Assembly (NCBI GenBank): GCA_023450615.1
Contig: JAEXGT010000011.1
Location: 27,405 to 91,404 of the forward strand
DNA from: Pseudomonadota bacterium
GTDB taxonomy: Bacteria; Pseudomonadota; Alphaproteobacteria; Rhizobiales; Beijerinckiaceae
Length of the DNA: 64,000 nucleotides
Reading direction: 5' to 3'
Part shown: positions 30,846 to 40,307 of the stretch, piece by piece
Layout: every line of letters begins with the position of its first letter
Position numbering within the stretch: position 1 is the stretch's first letter
Notes under the pieces: generated by a model
Database searches by the model: none
What the model saw: the letters and a program-made list of their open reading frames with translations, nothing else
What the model was told of the DNA's origin: nothing
Position numbers and translations under genes: made by a program

Positions 30846-31450
30846 GCACTCACATATTGACGGCGGCCCGGCCGCCCGGCGAGGCAGGCCAGGATGGAAC
30901 GGACCTGAGCCTCGGCGGACGCAAAGCCGCGGCTCGTATCGACAAGAAAATGCGCGCGCTGACGCTTTTGCGCATCCGGCATCTGTTTACTCAGGATTTT
31001 GTGAAAAGTCTCTTGCGTCATGCCCGGACGGGACATGACACGCTGCCGCTGCACGTCCTCCGGCGCGGTGACGACGAGAACCGCGTCGCAGCGGACATTG
31101 CCCTTCGTTTCGAAGAGAAGCGGGATGTCGAGCACGGCGATCAAGGCCGTCGAGACACGCGCCAGAAAGTTTTCCTCTTCCTCGCGCACCAGCGGATGCA
31201 CGATGTTTTCCAGGCGCTTCAGCTTTTCCGCATCATTGAGCACGGCGTCGGCCAATCTGCGGCGATTGACCACGCCGTCGCTGACCGTTCCGGGAAAGGC
31301 CTTTTCGATCAGTGGCGCGGCGCGTCCGCGATAGAGCGCGTGGACGGCAGCATCCGCATCGTGCACCGGAACGCCGAGCTGCCGGAAGAGATCGGCGGTC
31401 GCCGATTTTCCCATGCCGATGGAGCCGGTGAGGCCGAGCACGAAGGTCAT
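30842..31450 (-). CDS. coaE: Dephospho-CoA kinase
   Basis: 202 residues. Last step of CoA synthesis. P-loop LTGSIGMGKSATADLF at the N-terminus, then VPVHDADAAVHALY, the VVVTAPEDVQRQRVMSR lid-type segment (here VTAPEDVQRQRV), and a C-terminal helix. Overlaps aroE and dnaQ at both ends (ATGA type). Confidence 0.95.
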   Translation of the reverse strand: MTFVLGLTGSIGMGKSATADLFRQLGVPVHDADAAVHALYRGRAAPLIEKAFPGTVSDGVVNRRRLADAVLNDAEKLKRLENIVHPLVREEEENFLARVSTALIAVLDIPLLFETKGNVRCDAVLVVTAPEDVQRQRVMSRPGMTQETFHKILSKQMPDAQKRQRAHFLVDTSRGFASAEAQVRSILACLAGRPGRRQYVSA

Positions 31451-32295
31451 TTCGAAGACTCGAGATCGGCAACGATGAGCGCGCGCAGTTCCGGCGTCAC
31501 TTCCGGCTTCACGCCGAACCAGCGTTCGAAACCCGGCACCGCCTGATGGAGCAGCATTCCCAAACCATCGACCGTCCGCAGCCCATGCGCTTCCGCCGCC
31601 GCAAGCAACGGGGTCTTTAACGGCACATAGACGATATCGGAAACGATGGCGTTGCCCGGAGCCTTGGCAAGATCGATGCTCAGAGGCGGCTGGCCCGCCA
31701 TGCCGAGCGATGTGGTGTTGACGATGAGCTGCGATTGACCGAGCGCGGAATCGAGATCGTCCCAGGCCAGAGCCACCAATTCGACCGGGCTGTATCGCTG
31801 GAAATCGCGCACCAGCTCCTCAGCCTTCGCGACGGTTCGGTTGGCAACGAGGATGCGCTTCAAGGAACGGTCCTGCAGGCCCGCGACGATGCCGCGCGCA
31901 GCGCCGCCCGCGCCGAGAATGAGCACCGTATCCACACTCTGCTCCCAGCCTTTCCCCAAGCTGAGATCGAGATTGGTCATGAAGCCGAGCACGTCGGTGT
32001 TGTCGCCCCACAGCACATTGTTTTCGATCCAGACCGTGTTGACCGCCTTCAGGCGCTCCGCGCGCTCTGTCCTGCGTGTAACGCCGGCGAAGGCGGCTTC
32101 CTTATGCGGGATCGTGACATTGCCGCCGGCAAAGCCCCGCTCGTGAAAACCATCCAGGAAATTCCCGAAGTTCACAGGCTCCACATCGATGCGCTCGTAC
32201 GATCCCGTAATGCCGTGATGCTTCAGCCAATAGCCATGAATCATCGGCGAACGGGAATGCTTGATCGGATGGCCAACGATGAAGGCCTTGGTCAT
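31447..32295 (-). CDS. aroE: Shikimate dehydrogenase
   Basis: 282 residues. NADPH-dependent reduction of 3-dehydroshikimate. SRSPMIHGYWLK binds shikimate; the catalytic Lys is in NVTIPHKEAAF and the Asp in WGDNTDVLGF; the NADP loop is LILGAGGAARGIVAGL followed by VANRTVAKAEEL. Intact and normal in length. Confidence 0.96.
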   Translation of the reverse strand: MTKAFIVGHPIKHSRSPMIHGYWLKHHGITGSYERIDVEPVNFGNFLDGFHERGFAGGNVTIPHKEAAFAGVTRRTERAERLKAVNTVWIENNVLWGDNTDVLGFMTNLDLSLGKGWEQSVDTVLILGAGGAARGIVAGLQDRSLKRILVANRTVAKAEELVRDFQRYSPVELVALAWDDLDSALGQSQLIVNTTSLGMAGQPPLSIDLAKAPGNAIVSDIVYVPLKTPLLAAAEAHGLRTVDGLGMLLHQAVPGFERWFGVKPEVTPELRALIVADLESSK

Positions 32296-32307
32296 GGTTC
32301 GAGAATC

Positions 32308-32925
32308 CTAAAGGGCAAGGCAGCCAAGACGGCGCAACGCGGAGAGAAGCGGGAGCAGGGGAAGCCCCAGAATGGTGGAGTGATCGCCCTCGATCGAATC
32401 GAACAGGTGCACGCCGAAGCCTTCATAGTGATAGATGCCGACGCTGTGGAGCACATCGGGCCCCGCGAGTTCGAGATAGAGATCGATGGCCTCGCCGGTC
32501 AGCGGCCGCATGGTGAGGATGGCGGTCGCCGTGAAACTTTCCGCCACCTTCCCGCCGATGGCGATGGCGCCGGCGGAGTGAAGAGAGTGGCTTTGTCCGG
32601 AGAGCAACTGCAATTGCCGCCGCGCGGCATCGCGGTCGGCTGCCTTGTGAAACACCTCACCCCCGCAGGCGAGAACCTGATCGGCGCCGAGCACGATCCG
32701 ATGGGGATTGCGGCGGCTGACCGCAAGCGCCTTCTCCGCGGCAAGGCGCGCGGCGAGAGCGGATGGATCGAGCCTCTCGCCTTCCGCAGCCGCTTCGATC
32801 GCACGTTCGTCCACATCGGGGCTTTGCGTCTCGACAGACAGGCCTGCGCTGACCAGCAACGCAAGGCGCGTCGAGCTGGTCGAGGCAAGAAGGAGTTTCT
32901 CTGAAGGAGACCAGAGCGCGGGCAT
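32308..32925 (-). CDS. maf: Maf-type nucleoside triphosphate pyrophosphatase
   Basis: 205 residues. LLLASTSSTRLALL at the N-terminus, DVDERAIE, the catalytic Asp in VLGADQVLACGG, and YEGFGVHLFDSIEGDHSTILGLP at the C-terminus (in part as GDHSTILGLPLLPLL). Family members hydrolyse non-canonical or modified NTPs. This is the YceF-like branch by its place next to ppsR and aroE. Confidence 0.92.
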   Translation of the reverse strand: MPALWSPSEKLLLASTSSTRLALLVSAGLSVETQSPDVDERAIEAAAEGERLDPSALAARLAAEKALAVSRRNPHRIVLGADQVLACGGEVFHKAADRDAARRQLQLLSGQSHSLHSAGAIAIGGKVAESFTATAILTMRPLTGEAIDLYLELAGPDVLHSVGIYHYEGFGVHLFDSIEGDHSTILGLPLLPLLSALRRLGCLAL

Positions 32926-32929
32926 GGGA

Positions 32930-33763
32930 TCACTCAGCGATGAATTTCAAACGGTGGTCACGGTAGAGATCGATGATCGCCGCCGCCGTTTCCTCGATGG
33001 AACGGCGCGTCACATCGATCACCGGCCAGCCATGACGGGCGAAGAGACGGCGCGAGGCCGCGATTTCCTCGGCCACCGCATCGCGATCCACGTAAGATGT
33101 ATCGTCATCCGCTTTCAAGCTGAGCAGCCTGTTCTGGCGGATCTGCACGATCCGCTCCGGCGTCGCCACGAGGCCGACGACGAGGGCCTTCCTCGCTGTC
33201 TCCAGTTTCGGCGGCAGAGGCATTCCCGGAACGAGAGGGAAATTGGCGGTCTTCAACCCACGATTGGCGAGATAGACGGCCGTCGGCGTTTTCGACGTGC
33301 GGCTCACCCCCATGAGGATCACATCCGCGTCGTCCAGATCGTCGGGCAAATGCCCATCGTCGTGGAGGAGGGTAAAGTTCATGGCGTCGATACGCTTGAA
33401 ATATTCCGCATTCAGCATGTGCTGCGCGCCGGGCCGGGCGGTGGAATGCGTGCCGAGATAGGACGAGATCATCTGGTGCACGGGCTCGAGCACGGACAGA
33501 TAAGGCGAGCCCGTGGCGCGGCAGACCTCTTCCAGGCGGGCCGTGAGGTCATTGTCCACCAGAGTGTAGAGCACGATGCCAGGCGCGGTTTCGATTTCGG
33601 AGAGCACGCGCTCGAGCTGCGTGGTGGAGCGCACGAGCGGATAGACATGCTCTATCGCGGCGACACCTTCATACTGCGCCACCACGGCGCGGGCGACCGT
33701 GATCAGCGTTTCACCTGTGGAGTCGGAGACGAGATGAAGATGAAAATAGCTGCGTCCCGCCAC
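32930..33763 (-). CDS. ppsR: Pyruvate, phosphate dikinase regulatory protein (bifunctional kinase/phosphorylase)
   Basis: 277 residues of the DUF299 family, ADP-dependent kinase/phosphorylase of PPDK or PEP synthase. [14 protein letters not shown] at the N-terminus and the P-loop-like [21 protein letters not shown] are diagnostic. First gene leftward from the putative origin, mirroring hemE on the other side, the classic alphaproteobacterial origin neighbourhood. Confidence 0.94.
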   Translation of the reverse strand: MAGRSYFHLHLVSDSTGETLITVARAVVAQYEGVAAIEHVYPLVRSTTQLERVLSEIETAPGIVLYTLVDNDLTARLEEVCRATGSPYLSVLEPVHQMISSYLGTHSTARPGAQHMLNAEYFKRIDAMNFTLLHDDGHLPDDLDDADVILMGVSRTSKTPTAVYLANRGLKTANFPLVPGMPLPPKLETARKALVVGLVATPERIVQIRQNRLLSLKADDDTSYVDRDAVAEEIAASRRLFARHGWPVIDVTRRSIEETAAAIIDLYRDHRLKFIAE

Positions 33764-33830
33764 GGCGGATCTCCCAGGCTAGAGCGGCGCATCTCATCGG
33801 CGCGCAGGGGTCGGTATAGGAGTCGATAAA

Positions 33831-33839
33831 TGTGGATAG
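33831..33839 (-). promoter_or_regulatory. DnaA box
   Basis: Minus strand reads CTATCCACA, one mismatch from TTATCCACA. Confidence 0.6.
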
Positions 33840-33973
33840 AACGCCTGGTTTACGAGGTCCAGCTAAAGGGGGCTGTGATCTTCAGGGGCAACCATCAACA
33901 ATCCAACTTCTTGTGTGAGTCTGAATCCTCATGATTGGGGGAATCCGGCACGAATCACGTTTCATTGTGGCGT

Positions 33974-33988
33974 TAACCTTCCGTTCAA
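33974..33988 (+). promoter_or_regulatory. CtrA-type site, near match
   Basis: TTAA-N7-TTCA, one mismatch from TTAA-N7-TTAA. Confidence 0.45.
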
Positions 33989-33994
33989 ATTCGT

Positions 33995-34009
33995 TAACGG
34001 GCTGTTAAG
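33995..34009 (+). promoter_or_regulatory. CtrA-type site in the origin region
   Basis: TTAACGGGCTGTTAA, an exact TTAA-N7-TTAA. Confidence 0.7.
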
Positions 34010-34052
34010 GTTTAAGAATTCGGAAACGATTGAGGCAGGCGTGCCCCAGCCG

Positions 34053-34067
34053 TTAATGAACAGTTAA
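34053..34067 (+). promoter_or_regulatory. CtrA-type site in the origin region
   Basis: TTAATGAACAGTTAA, an exact TTAA-N7-TTAA, 58 bases from the previous one. Confidence 0.7.
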
Positions 34068-34178
34068 CGGCCCGCCCTATGTGGAAGGGTTGTGGACGGG
34101 GTTGCGGCTTTGCGATTCACGGCCCAAGAGAAACAGCAGATTCTTAGATTCAAAGATTATTCTTTTAAGAGAGGGCCT

Positions 34179-35216
34179 GTGAGCGAGCGTCCCACCAAAG
34201 CGATCCTCCGCGTGCTGAACGGCGAACCGGTCTGGCCATTGCCAATCTGGATCATGCGACAGGCAGGCCGTTATCTGCCGGAATACCGGGAAACCCGGAA
34301 GCAGGCCGGTTCCTTCCTGGACCTCTGCTACAATCCAAGGCTTGCCGAGGAGGTGACGCTTCAGCCGATCCGCCGCTTCGGCTTCGATGCCTCGATCCTG
34401 TTCTCGGATATCCTCGTCATTCCCCATGCGCTGGGGCAGGACGTGCGCTTCGTGGAGAACGAAGGTCCCAAGCTCGATCCGGTCACGTCGGAGAAGGATT
34501 TTTCGAGGCTTGCCGATGAGCTCCCCCTGGAGCGTCTCAACCCGGTCTTCGAAACCCTCGATCGCCTGAGGCAGTCGCTTCCCAAGGAAACCACGCTTCT
34601 CGGCTTCTGCGGCGCACCCTGGACGGTGGCGAGTTACATGATCGCCGGAAAGGGCACGCCGGATCAGGCTCCGGCCAGGATCACGGCCTATCGCGATCCG
34701 GTCTTCATGGACGCGCTCATCGACCGGCTGGTACGGGCATCGACCGCCTATCTGATCCGACAGATCGATGCGGGCGCCGAGGCCGTCCAGATCTTCGAGA
34801 GCTTCGGTTCGGCCCTGCCGCCTGCTCTTTTCGACCGGCTCTCGCTCAACCCGATCCGCAAGATGGTGGAAGGCCTTAAAAGCGCCCGTCCCCAGGCCAA
34901 GGTCATCGTCTTCGTGCGCGGCGGTGGCGCGAACCTTCACCGCTTCGCATCGGCGGGAATCGGCGATGCGCTGGCGCTGGACTGGACCCTCGATCCGGCC
35001 CTCGTGCTGCCGACGCTGCCGAGCACGGTTGCGACCCAGGGCAATCTCGATCCGCTGGCGCTGATCGCCGGCGGTGCGCCGCTGGAGCAGGGCGTCGACC
35101 ACATCCTTCAGGCCGTGCGCGGCCGTCCGCATATCTTCAATCTCGGCCACGGAATCCTTCCGGAGACGCCGATCGCGCATGTCGAGCAGATGATCGCTCG
35201 CGTCCGGGGGGCTTAA
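34179..35216 (+). CDS. hemE: Uroporphyrinogen decarboxylase
   Basis: 345 residues. Makes coproporphyrinogen III. GTG start at 34179 chosen after AGAGAGG; the frame is open further upstream but those residues read through the AT-rich origin edge and are not conserved-looking. PIWIMRQAGRYLPEYRE (substrate Arg), FSDILVIPHALG with the catalytic Asp, GFCGAPWTVASYM and FNLGHGILPETP are family hallmarks. First gene rightward from the putative origin. Confidence 0.97.
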   Translation: MSERPTKAILRVLNGEPVWPLPIWIMRQAGRYLPEYRETRKQAGSFLDLCYNPRLAEEVTLQPIRRFGFDASILFSDILVIPHALGQDVRFVENEGPKLDPVTSEKDFSRLADELPLERLNPVFETLDRLRQSLPKETTLLGFCGAPWTVASYMIAGKGTPDQAPARITAYRDPVFMDALIDRLVRASTAYLIRQIDAGAEAVQIFESFGSALPPALFDRLSLNPIRKMVEGLKSARPQAKVIVFVRGGGANLHRFASAGIGDALALDWTLDPALVLPTLPSTVATQGNLDPLALIAGGAPLEQGVDHILQAVRGRPHIFNLGHGILPETPIAHVEQMIARVRGA

Positions 35217-35221
35217 AGGAA

Positions 35222-35647
35222 ATGCTGTATCTCTGGCTCAAGGCGCTTCACGTCATCGCCGTCATCGCCTGGATGGCGGGCATGCTCTATCTGCCGCGCC
35301 TCTTCGTCTATCACGCCGACACGCAGAAGGGCTCGATCCAGTCCGAGACCTTCAAGATCATGGAACGTCGGCTCCTGAAGGCGATCATCAATCCGGCCAT
35401 GATCGCCACATGGGTGCTCGGCCTCTACCTTCTCTGGGACGGCGGCTGGTACAAGTCCGGCTGGATGCACGCCAAGATCGCCCTTGTACTGCTCCTCTCC
35501 GGCCTTCACGGCGTCTATGTGCGCCGCCTGAAGGATTTCGCTGCGGACAAGAACACCAAATCCGCGAAATATTATCGCGTCCTCAACGAGGTGCCGACGG
35601 TTCTGATGATCGGCATCGTGATCCTGGTGATCGTGAAGCCGTTCTGA
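35222..35647 (+). CDS. hemJ: Protoporphyrinogen oxidase HemJ
   Basis: 141 residues with four hydrophobic helices. KALHVIAVIAWMAGMLYLPRLFVYH holds the conserved His of helix one (shown here as ALHVIAVIAWMAGM); IINPAMIATWVLG and WMHAKIALVLLLSG hold others. HemJ is the heme-containing enzyme that replaces HemG/HemY in many alphaproteobacteria. Starts five bases after hemE, so the two heme genes form one unit. Confidence 0.93.
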   Translation: MLYLWLKALHVIAVIAWMAGMLYLPRLFVYHADTQKGSIQSETFKIMERRLLKAIINPAMIATWVLGLYLLWDGGWYKSGWMHAKIALVLLLSGLHGVYVRRLKDFAADKNTKSAKYYRVLNEVPTVLMIGIVILVIVKPF

Positions 35648-35660
35648 CAGGGCGGTGCAC

Positions 35661-36380
35661 ATGCCGAAGCAACTCGTCGCCCTGGCCGCGCGCAACAACG
35701 CGGAATGGTGCGATGCCGTCTGCCGCGCTCATGGCAGGGGAGGCGGGTTCGATGATGCGTTATGGCTCAGCCCTCATGATAAGCCCCGCTTCTATCCCGA
35801 TGCGGTGACGCTGGCCGGTGAAGAATCCGAAGCGCGGATCGTCGATGCCGTTTCGAAGCTCATCGCCCTTCGGCCACACCGCGGATGGGCGGTTAAGGAC
35901 AGCTTTTGCTGCATCGACCTCTCGGGGCTCGGCTTCGCGCCTCTGTTCGATGCGCATTGGATTTTTCGCCATCCTCCCGGCCAGGATATTCCCCGACCGG
36001 ACGTGACGGCCCGCATCCTGCGCGAGGAGAATGAGATCGCCGCCTGGTCGGATGCCTGGAACGGCGGCTCATCCGGCGATATTCCCTTCAAGCCGGCTCT
36101 TCGGAGCGAACCCGGAATTCTTTTCGTGCAAGTCGAACATTCGGGAGCGATCATCGGCGGCGGCATTCTCTCGAAAGGCGCAGGCGTCGTAGGTTTTTCG
36201 AACGTCTTTTCCATCGGTCCCGATGCGGATGCCGTCTGGCAGTCCCTGATCGGTTGCGCGGGCGTGAGCTTCCCAGGCTGGTCTCTCGTTGGTTACGAGC
36301 GCGGAGAGGATCTGGAAGCGGCTTGCAGGAATGGTTTCCAGGTCATCGGCCCGTTGCGGGTCTGGCACCGGCCTGAATGA
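35661..36380 (+). CDS. Putative GNAT-fold acyltransferase, unassigned
   Basis: 239 residues from ATG 35661 (a GTG two codons earlier is possible). The N-terminal part is polar with LAARNNAEWCDAVCRAHG. From about residue 115 the order helix, then IAAWSDAWNGG, then strands ILFVQVEHSGAIIGGGILSKG and VVGFSNVFSIG, then a helix and a strand FQVIGPLRVW, matches an N-acetyltransferase fold, but the classic acetyl-CoA loop is not clear. Sits between hemJ and rho, same direction. Substrate unknown. Confidence 0.65.
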   Translation: MPKQLVALAARNNAEWCDAVCRAHGRGGGFDDALWLSPHDKPRFYPDAVTLAGEESEARIVDAVSKLIALRPHRGWAVKDSFCCIDLSGLGFAPLFDAHWIFRHPPGQDIPRPDVTARILREENEIAAWSDAWNGGSSGDIPFKPALRSEPGILFVQVEHSGAIIGGGILSKGAGVVGFSNVFSIGPDADAVWQSLIGCAGVSFPGWSLVGYERGEDLEAACRNGFQVIGPLRVWHRPE

Positions 36381-36579
36381 TATCACCCTGAAGGGGGCTT
36401 GAGAAAATCCGCGAACGCGGCTATAAAGGTCTCCTCTTCCATAAAAGACAGGTTGCGCTGCACGGGCCCCACAGGGCTCTTTCAAGTCACCTCCGGTGAA
36501 CGGAGCGGCCCTGTCGGACATTCCCAATCTTTCCCGCGCAATTTTTCACCCGCGCCTATTACTCCGAGAGTGTTCCCCG

Positions 36580-37845
36580 ATGAGGGAAATCAAACTTCAA
36601 GACCTGAAATCCAAATCCGCCACCGAGCTCATCACTTTCGCCGAGGAGCTCGAGGTCGAGAACGCGAGCACGATGCGCAAGCAGGAGCTCATGTTCGCCA
36701 TCCTCAAGCAGCTCGCTGCCCGTGAGGTGGAGATCATCGGCGCGGGCGTCGTCGAGGTGCTGCAGGACGGCTTCGGCTTCCTCCGCTCGGCCGATTCGAA
36801 CTACCTGCCGGGTCCGGACGACATCTACGTGTCGCCCAGCCAGATCCGTAAGTTCGGCCTGCGGACCGGCGATACGGTGGACGGCCCGATCCGCGGACCC
36901 AAGGAAGGCGAGCGCTATTTCGCTCTGCTGAAGGTCAACACGATCAATTTCGAGGATCCCGAGAAGATCCGCCACAAGGTTCATTTCGACAACCTGACGC
37001 CGCTCTTCCCGCACGAGCGCTTCAATCTCGAAATCGCAGATCCGACACGCAAGGATTTCTCACCGCGCATCATCGACATCGTGTCGCCCATCGGTAAGGG
37101 CCAGCGCGCGCTCATCGTCGCGCCGCCGCGCACCGGTAAGACCGTTCTCATGCAGAACGTGGCGCAGTCGATCACCACCAATCACCCCGAGTGCTACCTC
37201 ATCGTGCTGCTCATCGACGAGCGCCCCGAGGAAGTCACCGACATGCAGCGCTCCGTGAAGGGCGAGGTCGTGGCCTCCACCTTCGACGAGCCGGCGACCC
37301 GCCACGTGCAGGTGGCCGAGATGGTCATCGAGAAGGCGAAGCGCCTCGTGGAGCATGGCCGCGACGTGGTCATCCTGCTCGACTCGATCACGCGTCTGGG
37401 CCGCGCCTACAACACGGTGGTTCCGTCCTCCGGCAAGGTGCTGACCGGCGGTGTCGACGCCAACGCACTCCAGCGCCCGAAGCGCTTCTTCGGTGCGGCG
37501 CGCAACATCGAGGAGGGCGGTTCGCTCACCATCATCGCGACGGCGCTCATCGATACCGGCTCGCGCATGGACGAAGTGATCTTCGAAGAGTTCAAGGGCA
37601 CCGGCAACTCGGAAATCATCCTCGACCGCAAGGTTGCCGACAAGCGCACCTTCCCGGCCATCGACATCACCCGCTCCGGCACCCGTAAGGAAGAGCTGCT
37701 GGTCCCGGCCGATACGCTCAAGAAGATGTACGTGCTGCGCCGCATCCTCAATCCGATGGGTACGGTGGACGCCATCGAGTTCCTGCTCGACAAGCTCCGT
37801 CAGACCAAATCGAACGGCGAGTTCTTCGACTCGATGAACACGTAA
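36580..37845 (+). CDS. rho: Transcription termination factor Rho
   Basis: 421 residues. Start at [18 protein letters not shown] (36580); the longer frame is not conserved-looking. N-terminal helical domain, RNA-binding cold-shock-like domain ([23 protein letters not shown], in part as [15 protein letters not shown]), then the ATPase with [38 protein letters not shown] and [12 protein letters not shown]. Standard length. Strong terminator follows. Confidence 0.98.
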   Translation: MREIKLQDLKSKSATELITFAEELEVENASTMRKQELMFAILKQLAAREVEIIGAGVVEVLQDGFGFLRSADSNYLPGPDDIYVSPSQIRKFGLRTGDTVDGPIRGPKEGERYFALLKVNTINFEDPEKIRHKVHFDNLTPLFPHERFNLEIADPTRKDFSPRIIDIVSPIGKGQRALIVAPPRTGKTVLMQNVAQSITTNHPECYLIVLLIDERPEEVTDMQRSVKGEVVASTFDEPATRHVQVAEMVIEKAKRLVEHGRDVVILLDSITRLGRAYNTVVPSSGKVLTGGVDANALQRPKRFFGAARNIEEGGSLTIIATALIDTGSRMDEVIFEEFKGTGNSEIILDRKVADKRTFPAIDITRSGTRKEELLVPADTLKKMYVLRRILNPMGTVDAIEFLLDKLRQTKSNGEFFDSMNT

Positions 37846-37873
37846 GCCGAAACATCCGGCTGCGGAATTTCAG

Positions 37874-37906
37874 CCCCATCCTCCGGCAAGGAGGGTGGGG
37901 TTTTTT
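37874..37906 (+). terminator. Intrinsic terminator after rho
   Basis: CCCCATCCTCC / GGAGGGTGGGG stem (one mismatch) and six T, directly before the repeat at 37914. Confidence 0.85.
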
Positions 37907-37913
37907 ATTGGGA

Positions 37914-38020
37914 CTAAAGCATCGGACGTGAAATCGACCTCACGTCCCCTGCTTTAAGCTTCTGTTTTGGCGCATCTTGTCACGCAAAACCGGTGCCCAC
38001 TTTTGCGTTCGATGCTCTAG
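37914..38020 (+). repeat. 107-bp CTA-ended inverted-repeat element, copy 2
   Basis: Ends CTAAAGCATCG and CGATGCTCTAG form an 11-base terminal inverted repeat with one mismatch. Inside are two hairpins: GACGTGA/TCACGTC on the left and CGCAAAA/TTTTGCG on the right. The right end provides the stop codon of the small minus-strand ORF at 38017. Confidence 0.88.
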
Positions 38021-38115
38021 AACGCGCCCATCAGAAACAGAATCAGCAAGGTGAGACCGGCGGAAATCAGGAGCGAGCCTGCGCAGCCGATCCGGTTCGA
38101 AAAGAAAAAGAACAT
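38017..38115 (-). CDS. 32-residue small membrane protein
   Basis: Minus-strand frame from ATG 38115 to TAG 38017-38019: starts MFFFFSNRIGCAGSLL and continues ISAGLTLLILFLMGAF. A single membrane helix with a Phe-rich start and a Gly-Cys motif. I recall similar short proteins opening MFFF.SN..G in related genomes, but cannot verify this. The stop codon lies in the edge of the repeat element. It lies between convergent rho and, in the same direction, the DUF255 gene upstream of it. Confidence 0.6.
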   Translation of the reverse strand: MFFFFSNRIGCAGSLLISAGLTLLILFLMGAF

Positions 38116-38167
38116 CGATGCTTCCGGCTTTTATCGGAGATGAAGCCCTGCGACGCGCATTCTGTTC

Positions 38168-40174
38168 CTATGGCGTCAGCATCTCCTTCGCCTGAGCCAG
38201 GAGCGCATCGGGCGTGGTGACCGGCAACGAACAGCGCTGACCCGCACAGACGAGCGCCTGCGCATTGTCATGCGATGAGCCGAGAGCTTTCGCCGGATGG
38301 TTTTCATCGAGCGCTTCTCCGGAGCGCAACCATCGGACGCTGCGGTCGAGATAGGGCACGCGCATCGCCGCCGCGTGAAGCGGCTCTGCATCGTTTCCCG
38401 TGACGAGAATGCTCAGGCCCCGCAGATGCAGATCGAGCGCGTTGAGGATCGAGGTGTGACCGAGAGGCGAGGAGCGAGCCATGCCGACGAGATGGGCGAG
38501 AAGGTCGGTGGCGCGCTGATGGTCGGATTGCGTCTCAGTGATCTGCGCCAGCCGCACGAGTGCTTCGGCGAAGACGCCGTTGGCGTTGGGCACCGCTTCG
38601 TCATGAGTGGGCTGCGGCCTGACGACCAGAGGGTCCGCGCTCTTCGCGGTCATGGCGAGACAGCCGCTGTCGGGGATCATGAATTCATTGAGCAGCACAT
38701 CGCGCCAGGTTTCCGCATCGCGCAAATAGGATGCGTCATTCGTGGACTCATGCAAGGCGAGGGCGGCTCTCATCATGGCCGCATGGTCGAGCGCGAAGCC
38801 GGGAAAGATGAGCGAGCCTTCGCGCCAGGAATGACCGAGCTTTCCATCGCGGCTCATCGAATCGGATATGAAACGATAGGCGCGCGCGGCGAGGTCGATC
38901 CATTCCGGATGGTCGAGGAGGGGAACAGCGCGCACGAGGCTTGCGATCATCAGCCCGTTCCAGTCCGCCAGCACCTTGTCGTCGAGCCCGGGACGCACGC
39001 GCGTTTCGCGCCGCTCCAGCAGTTTCGCGCGCATGACCGCGAGACGCTCTTCGACCGGGGGAGGGGCCTCGCCCGTGATCAGCCGGTTCGGGATGTTGTG
39101 GCCCTCAAAGTTTCCTTCCTCGCTGATGTCGTAGACACGTCCGAAGAAGGCGGCATCCTCCTCTCCCAACACCTCCCGGATCTCGGCGAGGCTCCACACA
39201 TAGAAGCGGCCTTCCTCACCTTCCGAATCCGCATCGAGGCTGGACGCAAACGCGCCCTCCGGCGTCACCATCTCCCGTTCGAGCCAAGTGACGATGCCCT
39301 CGGCTGCGTCCTTGAAGAGCGCGCGCCCTGTCTCCCCATAAGCCAGCGCATACAGCTCCAGGAGCTGTGCATTGTCATAGAGCATCTTCTCGAAATGCGG
39401 CACGAGCCAACGCTCATCCACCGAGTAGCGGGCGAATCCTCCGCCGAGGTGATCGCGGATTCCACCGAGCGCCATCTGCTCCATGGTGAGAAGAAAACGC
39501 GCGCGGGCGTCGGCGTCATGGGCGCGGCGGGCATAGCGCAGGAGATATTCGAGGAGCGGCGGATTGGGGAATTTCGGCGCGCCCTGCAAACCGCCATGCT
39601 GATTGTCGATCAGTTCGGAGAGGCGCAGGCCCATGCGGTCCAGATCGGCAAGGCCCAAGGTGCCGCCGTCGGTCTCCGTTCCCTTCGAGAGATGAGCTTT
39701 CAATGCGTCCCGGTTCTTGAGGATGCGTTCGGGCTCCGCGTGATAGAGGCGGCTGATCTCCCGCAGGACCTGAACGAAGCCCGGCCGGCCGAATTTCGGC
39801 TCTTTCGGAAAATAGGTGCCGCCCCAGAACGGCTCCCCGTCCGGCGTCAGGAACATCGTGAGAGGCCAGCCACCCTGCTCGCCAAGAAGGTGGAGCGCGC
39901 TCATATAGATATGGTCCACATCGGGGCGCTCCTCCCGGTCGACCTTGATGTTCACGTAAAGCTCGTTCATCACCGCGGCCACATCGGGGTCCTTGAAGCT
40001 TTCGTGGGCCATCACGTGACACCAATGGCAAGCGGCATAGCCGATGGAGATGAGGATCGGCTTGCCCTGCCGTTTTGCCTCGGCCAGAGCCTCAGGCCCC
40101 CATTCCCACCAATGGACAGGATTGTCCCTGTGCTGCAAGAGATAGGGCGAACTGGCATTCCCGAGGCGGTTCAT
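38168..40174 (-). CDS. DUF255 thioredoxin-domain protein (YyaL/SSP411 family)
   Basis: 668 residues. Start at [20 protein letters not shown] (40174); a TTG start 12 codons upstream is unlikely. N-terminal thioredoxin-like domain with [16 protein letters not shown], carrying a CHWC redox pair, and [17 protein letters not shown]. The rest is an (alpha/alpha)6 barrel resembling N-acylglucosamine epimerases ([19 protein letters not shown] and [19 protein letters not shown]). Function is not established in bacteria. It lies between rho and mnmE. Confidence 0.93.
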   Translation of the reverse strand: MNRLGNASSPYLLQHRDNPVHWWEWGPEALAEAKRQGKPILISIGYAACHWCHVMAHESFKDPDVAAVMNELYVNIKVDREERPDVDHIYMSALHLLGEQGGWPLTMFLTPDGEPFWGGTYFPKEPKFGRPGFVQVLREISRLYHAEPERILKNRDALKAHLSKGTETDGGTLGLADLDRMGLRLSELIDNQHGGLQGAPKFPNPPLLEYLLRYARRAHDADARARFLLTMEQMALGGIRDHLGGGFARYSVDERWLVPHFEKMLYDNAQLLELYALAYGETGRALFKDAAEGIVTWLEREMVTPEGAFASSLDADSEGEEGRFYVWSLAEIREVLGEEDAAFFGRVYDISEEGNFEGHNIPNRLITGEAPPPVEERLAVMRAKLLERRETRVRPGLDDKVLADWNGLMIASLVRAVPLLDHPEWIDLAARAYRFISDSMSRDGKLGHSWREGSLIFPGFALDHAAMMRAALALHESTNDASYLRDAETWRDVLLNEFMIPDSGCLAMTAKSADPLVVRPQPTHDEAVPNANGVFAEALVRLAQITETQSDHQRATDLLAHLVGMARSSPLGHTSILNALDLHLRGLSILVTGNDAEPLHAAAMRVPYLDRSVRWLRSGEALDENHPAKALGSSHDNAQALVCAGQRCSLPVTTPDALLAQAKEMLTP

Positions 40175-40307
40175 GAATCCATTCTCCGAATGGGATGTCG
40201 CTTGAAGCAACCGGATCGATTCGGATCAGAACCGATCCTTGGCGTATCCCGCGTTAAGCGTTCTTCAACCATAATCGCCCGATCCCCTCAGAGGTCCAAC
40301 AAGGTTC

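Larger units (their letters stand above)
33764..34178. other. Putative chromosomal replication origin (oriC)
   Basis: 415 bases without a gene between divergent ppsR and hemE. Seen: a near-perfect DnaA box (complement of CTATCCACA at 33831-33839), two more TGTGGA cores at 34080 and 34091, two exact TTAA-N7-TTAA CtrA-type sites plus one near match between 33974 and 34067, eight GANTC sites, and an AT-rich stretch at about 34125-34172 that could unwind. The hemE flank is where Caulobacter-type origins lie, and parAB with parS-like sites is about 8-10 kb away. Function is inferred. Confidence 0.75.

Noticed and set aside
34092..34178. Longer hemE start inside the origin region
   Set aside because: The GTG at 34179 has a ribosome site and matches the family N-terminus; the extra residues come from the AT-rich stretch.
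37993..38220. 75-residue plus-strand frame over the repeat and small ORF
   Set aside because: Polar, repeat-derived start, no ribosome site; the minus-strand 32-residue frame is more protein-like.
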